Source: Gordonibacter pamelaeae 7-10-1-b (GTDB taxonomy: Bacteria > Actinomycetota > Coriobacteriia > Coriobacteriales > Eggerthellaceae). From it: a stretch of 64,000 nucleotides of DNA. Both the position numbers and the translations under genes were made by a program. Positions 44,156 to 52,730 of the stretch are shown here, piece by piece. A model generated the notes under the pieces. The model was not told the DNA's origin and searched no databases. It was given only the letters and a program-made list of their open reading frames with translations. The stretch lies in contig NC_021021.1 of NCBI RefSeq assembly GCF_000210055.1, positions 3,536,289 to 3,600,288 of the forward strand. Reading direction: 5' to 3'. Each line of letters opens with the position of its first letter. The stretch's first letter is position 1.

Positions 44156-45928
44156 TCACCTGCCTTTCGCCAGCATCCCGTAGCGCGGGTGCCCTTCGAG
44201 CCTGTACTTCTTGTCGCGGATGGGGTTGGCGCCCGCGATGAGCACGATCGCCTCGTCCCTTGGCAGGCGGCCGACCTCGCTTGCCTGCATGAGGTCGCGC
44301 TCGATGATCTGCCGATTGCGCGTGGTGGACGAGCCCTGGCCGCGCGAGTCGTTCACCGTCATGGCCGAAACGGTCTCCTTGCCGATCGCCTCGGAGATCT
44401 CCTTGTTCGTCTTCACCGCCTTGCCGCCGAGGAACAGCGTCGTGTCGCAGTTGTCCTTGATGATCTCGGCGCCCTCGCGGTAGCGCTTCTCAAGCTGAGC
44501 GAACGACTGGACTATCACCGAGCAGGAGATGTTCCTGCTTCGCACGGTCGATATGGTCTGCTCGAAGTTCGGGAGCTCGCCGATGTTCGCGAACTCGTCG
44601 AAGACGAAGTGCACATGGGTCGGCAGGCTTCCGCCGTGGCGCTCAAGCGCCGTGTTGCAAAGGACGTCGGCCGTCTGCCACATGAGCAGCGTGAACAGGA
44701 AGTTGAAGGTCGGGTTGGTGTCGCTCATGGATGCGAAGACGCATGTCTTCTGCCCAGCGTCTCCCATGGACTCGAGGCTCATCTCGTCGCGGCTCAGCAG
44801 CGCGGAAACTTCCTTGACCGACAGTGGCTTCAGCCGCACGTTGCATGAGATGATGATGCTCTTGAGGGTCTTGCCTGCGGCCGTCTTGAACGCCTTGTAG
44901 TTGGACAGCGCGAAGTCTTCTTCCGCGCTCACGGGGTTCGCGACCCCGACCCAGCGCCAAGCGCCGGCGGCGTCGTCGAAGCCGCGGCTCTCCGCGTCGA
45001 ACGCATTGCGAGCGCCGACTTGGGTGAAGCGCGCCCCGCGTTCGAGCTCCTCGAAGACGATGTCGAGCGGGCTTTTGAAGCCCTCGTCCTCCTCGCGCGC
45101 CTCGGCCAAGCCCAAAAGGGTGAGCAGGCCCGGCACGTTGCGGTCCGCCTCTGGGCAATGGAACACCAGGTAGGAGACGAGTGCGACGTACAGAAGCCGC
45201 TCGGCTTCTTCCCAGAAGGGGTCGCCCGAGTGCTCGCCGTCGCCCGAGGTGTTCCTTATCAGGCATTCCACGAAAGTGAGGACATCGGCCTCGTTTCTCA
45301 CGTACGCGATCGGGTTGTAGTGCGCCGAGCTGTTCATATCGATGGTGCTGAACTCGACGACCCGGTATCCCGCGGATTCCAAAGCCCCGCGCAGCTCGGC
45401 CGCGAGCGTGGCCTTCGGGTCGGTGACGAAGTAGCTGCAGTTCATCTGCAGGAGGTTGGGCTTGACGTAATAGCGGGTCTTGCCCGAGCCCGAGCCGCCG
45501 ACCACCATGACGTTCTTGTTGCGGTCCGTTTTCTGGTCGAACTTCCTCGGTTCGAGGGCGAGGGAGCAGTTCTGCGTCAGGATGATGTTGTTGTCGGGGT
45601 CCTTGGCGTCGGAGAACGCGCGCATCTCTGCCTTGGTCGCCCAACGCGAGCTTCCATGCTCCTCGCCCTTGCGCGAGCCGGCGCTGCCCATGAGATGGTT
45701 GGCGTAGGCGACCCACACCGCGCAGGCGCCCAAGGCCGCAGTGCAGAGGGCGATGGGCTCTGCGGAGAAGCCGCCTCCGGCCAAAAGGTACGAGGGCAGG
45801 GTCGCCGCCGCTTCCGCCAGGTTCTCGATGGGCGTTCCGGGAAGCGATGCGAGGTTGGCGGCGTAGAGGTTCGCGGTGGCAGTTGCCGCAGGCGTTGCCG
45901 CTATCGCAGCCACGAGCGCGGCGTCCAT
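44156..45928 (-). CDS. VirD4/TraG-type coupling protein
   Basis: The 590-residue protein has N-terminal membrane segments (about 1-75), EEHGSSRWATKAEM (about 92), Walker A VVGGSGSGKTRYYV (about 140-153), PKATLAAEL and Walker B HFVFDEFANIGEL (about 440). It delivers the relaxase-DNA complex to the secretion channel. Start 45928 overlaps the PcfB-like stop (TAATG). It is homologous to the truncated gene at 63388, which shares the EEHGSSRW motif. No relaxase gene is found nearby. Confidence 0.9.
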   Translation of the reverse strand: MDAALVAAIAATPAATATANLYAANLASLPGTPIENLAEAAATLPSYLLAGGGFSAEPIALCTAALGACAVWVAYANHLMGSAGSRKGEEHGSSRWATKAEMRAFSDAKDPDNNIILTQNCSLALEPRKFDQKTDRNKNVMVVGGSGSGKTRYYVKPNLLQMNCSYFVTDPKATLAAELRGALESAGYRVVEFSTIDMNSSAHYNPIAYVRNEADVLTFVECLIRNTSGDGEHSGDPFWEEAERLLYVALVSYLVFHCPEADRNVPGLLTLLGLAEAREEDEGFKSPLDIVFEELERGARFTQVGARNAFDAESRGFDDAAGAWRWVGVANPVSAEEDFALSNYKAFKTAAGKTLKSIIISCNVRLKPLSVKEVSALLSRDEMSLESMGDAGQKTCVFASMSDTNPTFNFLFTLLMWQTADVLCNTALERHGGSLPTHVHFVFDEFANIGELPNFEQTISTVRSRNISCSVIVQSFAQLEKRYREGAEIIKDNCDTTLFLGGKAVKTNKEISEAIGKETVSAMTVNDSRGQGSSTTRNRQIIERDLMQASEVGRLPRDEAIVLIAGANPIRDKKYRLEGHPRYGMLAKGR

Positions 45929-46458
45929 TATTTGGCCCTCGCTTGGGCGATCTCGATCTCGCGGGGCTTGTCGGCCTTTTGGGCGATCTGCTCGGCGGCG
46001 GCGCGCGCCCTTGCGGCGCGCTCCTTGAGCGGCTCGCCTTTGGCCAAGACGCCCTTCGCGCGCTCGCACGCCTCTGGGATGGATTCCTCGATTCGCCTGA
46101 ACGCCCGGGCCACCGACGGCGTCTCTTTCGCCTTGAACACGAGGAAGCGCTTTCCGCCCTCGTTCGCGAAGGCGTGCTCGACGCCCTCTTTCTTGAGCTG
46201 CGAGGAGATCATGTCGGCCAGGGTCTCGTATTCGGGAAGGTCCTCGAACTCGCGCATGCTGAGCTTCGCCCATTCGGTGGTCTTCGCGGCGGCGCCTCCC
46301 GATCCTTCGCTCTTCTCGATGCCGGCGCACGTGCTCCTGATGGCCTCGGCGAGGCCCTTGGCGCTTTTGGCGAGGGCTTCCTGGCCGGCCTCTTGGCCGA
46401 CCCTGAGCATCCAGTCGAACAGCTTCTCGCCGCTCTCGTCTCCGAAATCCGTTGCCAT
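45928..46458 (-). CDS. PcfB-family (DUF3801) conjugation protein
   Basis: The 176-residue protein begins DFGDESGEKLFDWMLRVGQEAGQ and is clearly homologous to 62801-63391, which has the same first ~25 residues with few changes. PcfB is an accessory of the coupling protein and relaxase in Gram-positive conjugation. It directly precedes virD4 in both elements. A 25-bp palindrome lies 27 nt upstream. Confidence 0.85.
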   Translation of the reverse strand: MATDFGDESGEKLFDWMLRVGQEAGQEALAKSAKGLAEAIRSTCAGIEKSEGSGGAAAKTTEWAKLSMREFEDLPEYETLADMISSQLKKEGVEHAFANEGGKRFLVFKAKETPSVARAFRRIEESIPEACERAKGVLAKGEPLKERAARARAAAEQIAQKADKPREIEIAQARAK

Positions 46459-46484
46459 GGGTTGGTCTCCTTTCTCTGGATTCC

Positions 46485-46509
46485 TCGCTGGGACAAGCTG
46501 TCCCAGCGA
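46485..46509. promoter_or_regulatory. TGGGACA-N3-TGTCCCA palindrome before pcfB (element 1)
   Basis: A 19-bp core CTGGGACAAGCTGTCCCAG (46488-46506) is extended to 25 bp of dyad symmetry by TCG/CGA. It lies between the 46531 gene and pcfB. Matching palindromes occur at 32774-32792, 42605-42623, 62153-62171 and, with one mismatch, 62765-62782, the last again directly before pcfB. Confidence 0.7.
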
Positions 46510-46530
46510 TTGGTTTGTTGGTTGTTTTCG

Positions 46531-47124
46531 TTAGTCGATGGCCTGGGCCTCGCGGCGCGGTACGTGGCTGCGGCCGTTTCGGGCGGATGCGGCTTCGCGG
46601 GCATCTGAGGCGCGCTTCGCGAGGGGTCGCTCATCCTCGGGGATGCGCGGATTGTGCTCCGCGGCCCATTTGGCCGAAGCGTCCTTGTCGTAGTAGTCGA
46701 GGGTCTTGCATCGCGCCGGCGTTGCGAGCTGCATCGAGCGCACGAGCGTCTCGAACGCGGCGCGGCCCTTCGCCTCGATGACGTAGGCGAAGCTCGTCGA
46801 CTCGAAATCCACCCATTCTTCGCCGTCGCGCTTGAGGGTCCACCACTCGTCGCCTCCGTTCACTTGGTTGATGAATGCGAGGTCGCCGAACACAACGCCC
46901 TGGCGGATCGCCCAGTTGCCGCGCCCGAAGTGCTCGCGAAGCGCGTCGATGTCGTCGATGCGCATGAACTCGTAGGGATATTCCTCGAGAAACGGGTCGT
47001 CCTGCCAGTCGTAGCCGCCGACCTTGAGCCAGCCGTTCTCCTGGCATTTGGAGACGAGCTGCTCGCGCGTCTCCTCGTCGAGGGGCTTGGATCTTGGCTC
47101 GAAATCCTGAATCGTGGCGCCCAT
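46531..47124 (-). CDS. conserved element protein, unknown
   Basis: The 197-residue soluble protein begins MGATIQDFEPRSKPLDEETRE and includes WLKVGGYDWQDDPFLEEYPYEFM, DIDALREHFGRGNWAIRQGV and EWWTLKRDGEEWVDFES. The second half resembles DUF4313-type antirestriction-associated proteins only loosely, so no family is claimed. Its C-terminal DERPLAKRASDAR (164-176) matches the tail motif of the 36814 protein. Start 47124 was chosen over an extension to 47235 that is proline/arginine-rich. Confidence 0.65.
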   Translation of the reverse strand: MGATIQDFEPRSKPLDEETREQLVSKCQENGWLKVGGYDWQDDPFLEEYPYEFMRIDDIDALREHFGRGNWAIRQGVVFGDLAFINQVNGGDEWWTLKRDGEEWVDFESTSFAYVIEAKGRAAFETLVRSMQLATPARCKTLDYYDKDASAKWAAEHNPRIPEDERPLAKRASDAREAASARNGRSHVPRREAQAID

Positions 47125-47157
47125 ATGCCTGCCTTTCTCTCGCGGTGGGACTTGGTT

Positions 47158-47220
47158 GCGCGGGCGGGGCACGGGCCCGGCTCTTCTGGTGGTTGGTTTG
47201 GCCCAGCCAACCCCGCCCGC
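47158..47220. other. nested stem-loop region, candidate transfer origin
   Basis: GCGGGCGGGG (47160-47169) pairs exactly with CCCCGCCCGC (47211-47220). Inside, GGTTGG near 47190-47196 pairs with CCAACC near 47206-47211. The structure sits in a 177-bp intergenic gap of the transfer operon. It could act as oriT, an operator or a messenger structure. No relaxase or nic consensus supports a choice. Confidence 0.35.
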
Positions 47221-47301
47221 TCGCCCAGATAACACTGATTGCTTTTGCTTTGTCTGCGGGAAGGCCGTTTTAGGGTTCGCTCGGGTATTGCGGATGAAGG
47301 C

Positions 47302-48096
47302 TTATTTCGCCTTCGCGCTCCGGCGGCGGTCCTTCCCGCCGAGCTGGACGATCGTGCTTGTCTCGCAGATGCGGGACACGATGGCCTCGGCGCTCTCGGA
47401 TTCGTGCTGGCGCGACATGCGGCGTTGGAGCGATTGCAGGTCGTACTGCGACGTGTAGATGGTCGGCTTGCCGTCCTCGTAGCGTGAGTTGATGATCTGG
47501 AACAGGGTCGTGAGCGCCCACGCGTTGGCGTTCTCCTTGCCGAGGTCGTCGATCACGAGGACGTCGACCCCGGTGAAAATTGAGATGCCGGCTATCGACG
47601 GGTCGTCGTAGCTTCGGCTCACCGAGTCCAGCATTGCGAGCGACGTCGTCACGCGCACGGTGTAGCCCGCTTCGATGAACGACTTCGCGAGCGCGCAGGC
47701 CTCGTAGGTCTTTCCAGTCCCCACGCCGCCGACGATGTAGAGGCCCTTGTCCCCGGCGCTGCCGAACCCGACGACGTACCTTGCCGCCTCCGGCACGCTG
47801 ATCTGGGCGGACATGTAGCGTCGCGGGACCCCGCAGCGCTTGAGTCGGCGCTGGGATTCCATCCGCTTCGCCTCCGCTTCGGCCTGTCGGGCCTGCTCGC
47901 GCTCGGCGACTGCGCCCTCGCATTGGCATTCCCTGTGGGTGACCCAGGCGATTCGGCCTGCGCGTCCGATGAAGCCCTGCTGCTCGTACGGCTCGCCGCA
48001 GTGCGGGCAGCGGATTTCAACTTGAGGGTCGTAGCCTATGCCCCTCGCATCGGCCTCTTCCTTCGTGTAGAGCCTGAAAGTGCTCTCCTCGTCCAT
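47302..48096 (-). CDS. DnaC/IstB-type ATPase with zinc motif
   Basis: The 264-residue protein has an N-terminal zinc motif CPHCGEPY...HRECQC (about 31-58), then the AAA+ core: Walker A VGGVGTGKTYEACAL (about 118-132), Walker B VDVLVIDDLGKE (about 175-186) and sensor TIYTSQYDL. The family loads replicative helicase or assists transposition. Next to a rep-like HTH gene it most likely supports replication of the excised element. The 177-bp gap downstream contains a stem-loop. Confidence 0.85.
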   Translation of the reverse strand: MDEESTFRLYTKEEADARGIGYDPQVEIRCPHCGEPYEQQGFIGRAGRIAWVTHRECQCEGAVAEREQARQAEAEAKRMESQRRLKRCGVPRRYMSAQISVPEAARYVVGFGSAGDKGLYIVGGVGTGKTYEACALAKSFIEAGYTVRVTTSLAMLDSVSRSYDDPSIAGISIFTGVDVLVIDDLGKENANAWALTTLFQIINSRYEDGKPTIYTSQYDLQSLQRRMSRQHESESAEAIVSRICETSTIVQLGGKDRRRSAKAK

Positions 48097-48110
48097 ATCG
48101 TCTCTTCTTT

Positions 48111-48611
48111 CTATTCGTAATAGCTGTTGTCTGTCTTTGCTATCGGGTGCAGCTTCTGCAGGGGCCGCGATGAAGGTTCTTCGTCGCGTGACGCTCTCGG
48201 GGATGAAGAACCTTCATCGGTCGCGACAAGCGCCAGTGCAGGTTCTTCATCGGTGTCGCCTGGCGCATATGCAGCTCCTTCATCGGTCGCGAAGGTGATG
48301 CCGAGGGCGGAGAGGGGTTCTCTCGCTGGGATGTAACATCGGCTGCCTATCTTCTTCGCCTCGTCGCACGACTCGACCTCCTCGATGAGCCCGCGCGCCT
48401 TCAGCCGCGAGACGACGGAGAACGCCGCTCGCTTGCTGATGCCGCAGAAGCCGGCCGAGCCTGCCTTGCTCTCGAAGTAGGGCTTTCCGGCGTTGGCGAA
48501 GCCGAAGATCCTCGCGTAGACGATGAGGTCGTTGCCCTTCAGGCCGAGCCCTTTCGCCATGAACTCATGGACGATGACGAACGAGCCCTCGATGCCTCGG
48601 GCTGCACCCAT
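48111..48611 (-). CDS. HTH replication-initiator-like protein
   Basis: The 166-residue protein has an N-terminal winged-helix region (FVIVHEFMAKGLGLKGNDLIVYARIFGF, GFCGISKRAAFSVVSRLKARGLIEEV) like helix-turn-helix initiators of Gram-positive plasmids. The C-terminal third is low-complexity, with repeated DEEP and DEGSSS units from a DNA repeat around ATGAAGGTTCTTC (48166-48290). It lies 14 nt before the DnaC-like gene. Role as initiator is inferred. Confidence 0.65.
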   Translation of the reverse strand: MGAARGIEGSFVIVHEFMAKGLGLKGNDLIVYARIFGFANAGKPYFESKAGSAGFCGISKRAAFSVVSRLKARGLIEEVESCDEAKKIGSRCYIPAREPLSALGITFATDEGAAYAPGDTDEEPALALVATDEGSSSPRASRDEEPSSRPLQKLHPIAKTDNSYYE

Positions 48612-48614
48612 GCG

Positions 48615-48863
48615 TTAGGCGCCCCGGTCGACGGAGCCGAGCGCGATGAGCTCGCGGATGTTGTCCGGGGTGAAGCGCAGCGCCTGCCCGATGCGGGTGC
48701 CGTGCAGGCTCCCGTCCTCGATGAGACGGTACACTGTCGAGCGGCTCACATGCAGGTAGTCCGCGACCTCGGTCACGGTGTACAGGGGCGGCATGGGGCC
48801 CGAAGGCTCCGCCGCACCCGAGCGCCCTGCATGCTGCAGCCGTTCGGCGTTCTTGCATTCCAT
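48615..48863 (-). CDS. excisionase/MerR-like HTH protein
   Basis: The 82-residue protein has the helix-turn-helix-17 signature PLYTVTEVADYLHVSRSTVYRLIEDGSLHGTRI (about 33-65). Proteins of this type are excisionases or small regulators. Start 48863 with GGAAAG upstream is chosen; an upstream extension to 48944 adds no homology. It lies 3 nt before the initiator-like gene, in the same operon. Confidence 0.75.
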   Translation of the reverse strand: MECKNAERLQHAGRSGAAEPSGPMPPLYTVTEVADYLHVSRSTVYRLIEDGSLHGTRIGQALRFTPDNIRELIALGSVDRGA

Positions 48864-49005
48864 TGCTTTCCTTTCGTTCGGCTTGGCCGCCGTTGCGGCC
48901 GCTTGGTCAAAGGGCGATATCGCTGACGCGCATTGAAGCAGCAAGGGACGCTGTGATGGCGCGACGAGCCGTCGTTCGGGTTCTCTGGGGTTCTCTGGGT
49001 GAAAG

Positions 49006-49335
49006 CTAATCTTCTTGCAGCTCGCCAGGCTTACCGTTACCGATGCCCTTGGGCAGCGACGCGACCCATTCGATGAGTTCCTCGCGCAAGATGATCGTGC
49101 CGCGCTTGCCCGGGCCGTAGTTGTGCGTAGGCAGCGGGTTGCGCTGTTTAAGATCAGTGAGTTCGTAGAAGCGCGGCTTGCTGATCCGTAACAGTCTCAT
49201 CACCTGATTGGGCTGGTACACGTCCTGCATGAGCACCGGCTCGCGCAGCAGCGGGATGACGAGCATGCGCGCGCCTTCGTCGTCGAGCGAGGACGGGATG
49301 ATGATTTTGATGTTCTTCTTTGTTCCGTTGGACAT
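49006..49335 (-). CDS. HTH-type element regulator
   Basis: The 109-residue protein begins MSNGTKKNIKIIIPSSLDDEG. Its centre, VYQPNQVMRLLRISKPRFYELT, is an excisionase-like helix-turn-helix, followed by PGKRGTIILREELIEWVASL. It is the first gene of the minus-strand transfer operon, and an 18-bp perfect palindrome lies 32 nt upstream. It likely regulates transfer or excision. Confidence 0.7.
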   Translation of the reverse strand: MSNGTKKNIKIIIPSSLDDEGARMLVIPLLREPVLMQDVYQPNQVMRLLRISKPRFYELTDLKQRNPLPTHNYGPGKRGTIILREELIEWVASLPKGIGNGKPGELQED

Positions 49336-49366
49336 GATGTTCACGGCCTTTCTTTTCGAAGTTGCC

Positions 49367-49384
49367 GTGAACGGCGCCGTTCAC
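49367..49384. promoter_or_regulatory. 18-bp palindrome upstream of the transfer operon
   Basis: GTGAACGGCGCCGTTCAC is a perfect, gapless palindrome 32 nt upstream of the first gene (49335) of the minus-strand operon. It is a plausible operator for that HTH protein. A second copy was not noticed. The whole gap 49336-49589 is otherwise empty. Confidence 0.55.
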
Positions 49385-49589
49385 CTTTACGAGGTTCATT
49401 CTTGCCTAAAACTCCTGTTATCTGAATACCCCCGACCACGCCCGTTTGCGCATTTATCCTGGAGGAGAGCGTTGCCCATGCGCATAAAGAAAACTATCCC
49501 GCTTGGGTGTCCAATAGCATGTACATCAAAGCAGGATAGAAAAGTCGATAATGTTCTTCTAAAGCTCTCATTTGCAAGGAGGCGATAAG

Positions 49590-50711
49590 ATGCACGATCG
49601 AATAGGTGAAGCAATCCCGGAGGCAAACTGCCCGTACGGCGTTTTCCCGAATCCGAAGAATTGCGAATTCGGAAACGCGTCTTTTCTGGGAATAAGGAAG
49701 GACGACGTCCTTTTGTTTTCCATTGACGGACGTGAAGAGCGAATCAGGGAGGTTTGCGAGGACATCCTGAGTAAGGCCAGCCTCGCTTCGATAGAGGATG
49801 ATTTAATTCGCTTCTCTCGACTTCAGACGAAAAGCGATTTCGCTGAATACGCTTCGGAGCACGGGCCTCTCTTCGGTGGGACTTACCTGAGGGAAAACGG
49901 AATAATCGAAGAGCCTCTGTCCATGTGGAAGCTAGCCGCATCGTTCTTCGAGCTCGCATTCAGGCTCAAGGCGGTCATCGACGAAGACTCATGGAACGGA
50001 AGCGTCTATTGGGATGGGAAGGAAGTTATATTCGGCTCTTTGATTTTCTTAGACAAAGAGCAGGTTCGAGAGGTTGCGAAGAAGCAGCGTCTGACTCACA
50101 AGGAAACGGAAGAGGCTATTTTCTCGGCTTCGGTGGTGCTGCCTTGCGCCATCAACCCCGATTACGCCCGCTTCACCATGACCGAAGAAGAGATTCAAAA
50201 AAGGGTCTATTGCTCAGGCCGGTGGGATGAACCCGGAGCCGAGATGAAGCACTGGCATCCATTCGTGAAGGCCATTCCTAATCTGATGCAGATGGACATC
50301 CTCAAAGGGAAGATGGCTATGATCGAGGCGAGGGCTGGGTTCGATGTGGCGATAATGCTGAACCCGAGACGCCATGCAGAGATGATAGGTCAAGGTCGTC
50401 TGCCATCCCTCGTTTGCCCGCTCGAGGAATTCAATGCCTCTTTCAGAAAGGAGATGGGGGCAAAGCTATGCCGAAGCCTGATGGAACTCCTGGTCAGCGC
50501 ACACACAAAATATGTGAGACACGAATGGATTGGGCACAATTTCACCTACTACTTCGAAGACAGGCTACGCTACATGTGGTTCGCATTCGCCACTTACATG
50601 GACAAGAAACACGTCGCCATTTGCGATTACTGCGGCAAGCCTTACATGAGAACGCGGTCGAATCAGAAGCGCTGCCCTGGCGAATGCACCCGTAAGGCGC
50701 ACAAGCATTAA
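49590..50711 (+). CDS. unknown protein with C-terminal zinc ribbon
   Basis: This 373-residue soluble protein is not recognised. It ends in a likely zinc site CDYCGKPYMRTRSNQKRC with further Cys and His residues, similar in style to CGNR/LSD1-type fingers. The body contains FELAFRLKAVIDE and AEMKHWHPFVKAIPN. Start 49590 follows AAGGAGG at 49576-49582. Codon use is more AT-rich than the neighbouring transfer genes, suggesting separate acquisition. It is monocistronic, and no transcription partner is evident. Confidence 0.65.
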   Translation: MHDRIGEAIPEANCPYGVFPNPKNCEFGNASFLGIRKDDVLLFSIDGREERIREVCEDILSKASLASIEDDLIRFSRLQTKSDFAEYASEHGPLFGGTYLRENGIIEEPLSMWKLAASFFELAFRLKAVIDEDSWNGSVYWDGKEVIFGSLIFLDKEQVREVAKKQRLTHKETEEAIFSASVVLPCAINPDYARFTMTEEEIQKRVYCSGRWDEPGAEMKHWHPFVKAIPNLMQMDILKGKMAMIEARAGFDVAIMLNPRRHAEMIGQGRLPSLVCPLEEFNASFRKEMGAKLCRSLMELLVSAHTKYVRHEWIGHNFTYYFEDRLRYMWFAFATYMDKKHVAICDYCGKPYMRTRSNQKRCPGECTRKAHKH

Positions 50712-51283
50712 CGCCTCGCATCCGGGATCAACGTGCCTGCTAATAAGAATTTGCCATGCTTGGTCGCAACATCGCGAGGAAATGGTGCTTTCTTTCTCTC
50801 CGCGCCGAACGAGCAACGGTTTCATGGCGAAGCGCCATAGTTAAGTTAGTTACGCTTGCTGAGGAAAATCAATGGAAAGGTGGACAAAATGTACCCCTTT
50901 TCATTGAAAACCGTCATCAGCTCGCATTTATCTGTGGTCTTTCCGCCTTGTACGCAAAGGCGACTCATGGCATGGGTCTTGAGGGGGATTTATCGCCACT
51001 GCTTCCAAGTGTCGAGATTTGTCTTACGAAAATCGTTAGCCATTCTCCTCCGAAAAGCTAGAAGCATTGTTTGCAGCGGCCAATCAGAAAGAGCTTTGCT
51101 TTTACAGAATGCTCAACGAACCGCTGGAAGGCCGCCATCGAATCCCAGCAAACGCAGAAGCATGTTACCATGCGTACTGGTTAGCCCCGGGATGACCGCT
51201 GATTCAAGTCACCGGGCCTAAATTTGTTTTTACAGGAATAGCGTCTTGCCAGGCGTCTTTGCCTGATGGCCATGATCTTCTTT
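50712..51283. other. AT-rich non-coding interval
   Basis: No gene was recognised. A 50-codon open stretch around 51046-51195 (LFAAANQKELCFYRMLNEPL) lacks a start codon and could be a gene remnant. Local composition is lower in GC than the flanks, consistent with an eroded insertion between the zinc-ribbon gene and abiE system 2. Confidence 0.4.
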
Positions 51284-51331
51284 TTTGATTAATAGACACA
51301 TTTAAGCTACAATTCGTGTCCAATAATCAAA
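51284..51331 (+). promoter_or_regulatory. abiE system 2 promoter with flanking operator arms
   Basis: TTTGATTAATAGACAC (51284-51299) and GTGTCCAATAATCAAA (51316-51331) are inverted arms matching at 14 of 16 positions. Between them lies a promoter: TTGATT (51285-51290), 17-bp spacer, TACAAT (51308-51313). AAGGAGGG and the abiEi start follow directly. The arrangement parallels the operator of system 1, but the bases differ, implying separate specificity. Confidence 0.75.
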
Positions 51332-51340
51332 AGGAGGGTT

Positions 51341-51946
51341 ATGGGCAGAAGCGAGGAGATAGCCGAATTCGTAGAAGACTCGGGCGGCATCGCGAGCGCG
51401 GCGCAAATCGCGAAAGCGGGCTTTCTGCCGGGCTCGATCTCCTACGCCCTTGAATCGGGCGCTATAGACAAGCTTACCCGGGGCGTGTACTGTCTGCCCG
51501 AAGCCTTCGATGACGAGTTCGCAGCGATATCCTACAGGTGGAGCAAATGCGTGTTATCGCATGGAAGCGCGCTGTACCTCGCCGGCCTTTCCGACAAGGT
51601 TCCCGCCGCAATCGATGTCACCGTCCCGCGCGGCTACAACCCGCGTGGCCTTACCCAAGAATATCCCGATACGAAGATTCACCGTCTCTCTCCCGAGCTC
51701 TACGAGTTCGGCATCGTTAAGGCAAAGTCCCCAGGAGGGGGCACTGTGAAAGCCTATTGCGCCGAACGGGCCGTAGCCGATCTCATTTCGCAGAGAGTCT
51801 CCGAAGGAGCGGACCCCCAGCTCGTCCGCGACGCGGTCGCGGGTTACTTCAAAAGGAAAGGCGCCGACCTGCCTAAGCTCGCACGGATGTGCAACGCGCT
51901 CGGCGTCGAGAAAGAGTTCAGGATGTATTTGGAGGTGCTCACATGA
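51341..51946 (+). CDS. abiEi: AbiEi-type antitoxin/repressor (system 2)
   Basis: The 201-residue protein has the winged-helix start (GGIASAAQIAKAGFLPGSISYAL, KLTRGVYCLP) and body (SHGSALYLAGLSDKVPAAIDVTVPRG, AERAVADLISQR) of AbiEi and ends RMYLEVLT, like system 1. It overlaps the abiEii start by ATGA. With its toxin broken it may persist as an orphan repressor or antitoxin. Confidence 0.85.
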   Translation: MGRSEEIAEFVEDSGGIASAAQIAKAGFLPGSISYALESGAIDKLTRGVYCLPEAFDDEFAAISYRWSKCVLSHGSALYLAGLSDKVPAAIDVTVPRGYNPRGLTQEYPDTKIHRLSPELYEFGIVKAKSPGGGTVKAYCAERAVADLISQRVSEGADPQLVRDAVAGYFKRKGADLPKLARMCNALGVEKEFRMYLEVLT

Positions 51947-52730
51947 TGAGGAGCGATGCAAGCCTCAAGGGCAAAATTAAGGCCCTGGCCAAAAAAGCAA
52001 CCTGAAGCCCCAGGAGCTCCTGCAAATGTACCTGTTCGAGCATCTTTTGGTGCGGCTCGGAAAGAGCGGCTACGCCGAGGCGTTCGTTCTGAAGGGCGGC
52101 CTCCTCATCTCCTCGATGACCGGCGTCGCCCAGAGGACCACCATGGACATGGACACGACGGTGATAGGCATGGATATGGACGAAGGCACGGTGAGCGAGG
52201 CCGTCGCCGCCATCTGCGCCGTGGACGTCGCCGACGGCATGGAATACTCCTTCGAGCGGATCGAGCCCATCCGCGAGGGCGACGAGTACGCGAACTGGCG
52301 CGCGCACCTGCGCGCGAGGTACGGCAAGATAGACGCTCCCGTGAAGATCGACATCACGACCGAAGACGAGATAGTGCCCGGGCGCATCGAGTACCGCTAC
52401 CCGCTGATGTTCGAGGAGGGCTCGGTCAGGGTGCTCTCGTACCCGCTCGAAACCGTGTTGGCCGAAAAGCTCGAGACTGTCGTTTCCCGGGGAATCGCCA
52501 ACACGCGTGGCCGCGACTACTACGACATCCACACTTTGCTCCGTTTGAAGGCGGGCGAAATAAATCGGGATTCCCTGCACGAAGCCGTTGTCGCCACCGC
52601 CTCCAGGCGCGGTTCACTCGGCACGATGGGCGACTACGAGGCCGTGCTCGGCGAGGTCAGAAGATCCGATATGATGCGGGGCATCTGGTCCTCTTACGTC
52701 TCGGCATCACCCTATGCGGAAGGCCACAAG
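51943..52730 (+). pseudogene. abiEii: AbiEii-type toxin (system 2), frameshifted and 3'-truncated
   Basis: From ATG 51943 the frame stops after 20 codons (TGA 52003). One additional A in the A6 run at 51991-51996 would continue as AKKSNLKPQELLQMYLFEHL into the nucleotidyltransferase (VLKGGLLISSMTGVAQRTTMD, VKIDITTEDEI, ETVLAEKLETVVSRGIANTR). Near 52725 the homology to system 1 ends and a transposase tail begins, so about 30 C-terminal residues are lost. The toxin is probably inactive. Confidence 0.8.

Noticed and set aside
43923..44159. 78-codon minus-strand frame between the coupling protein and the pilin-like gene
   Set aside because: It is arginine/serine/proline-rich, contains the duplicated leader word as MQRS twice, and overlaps the pilin-like gene; leader DNA explains it better.
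51046..51195. Open stretch of about 50 codons between the zinc-ribbon gene and abiE system 2
   Set aside because: It has no start codon, no ribosome site and no family resemblance; it may be a gene remnant but cannot be supported as a gene.
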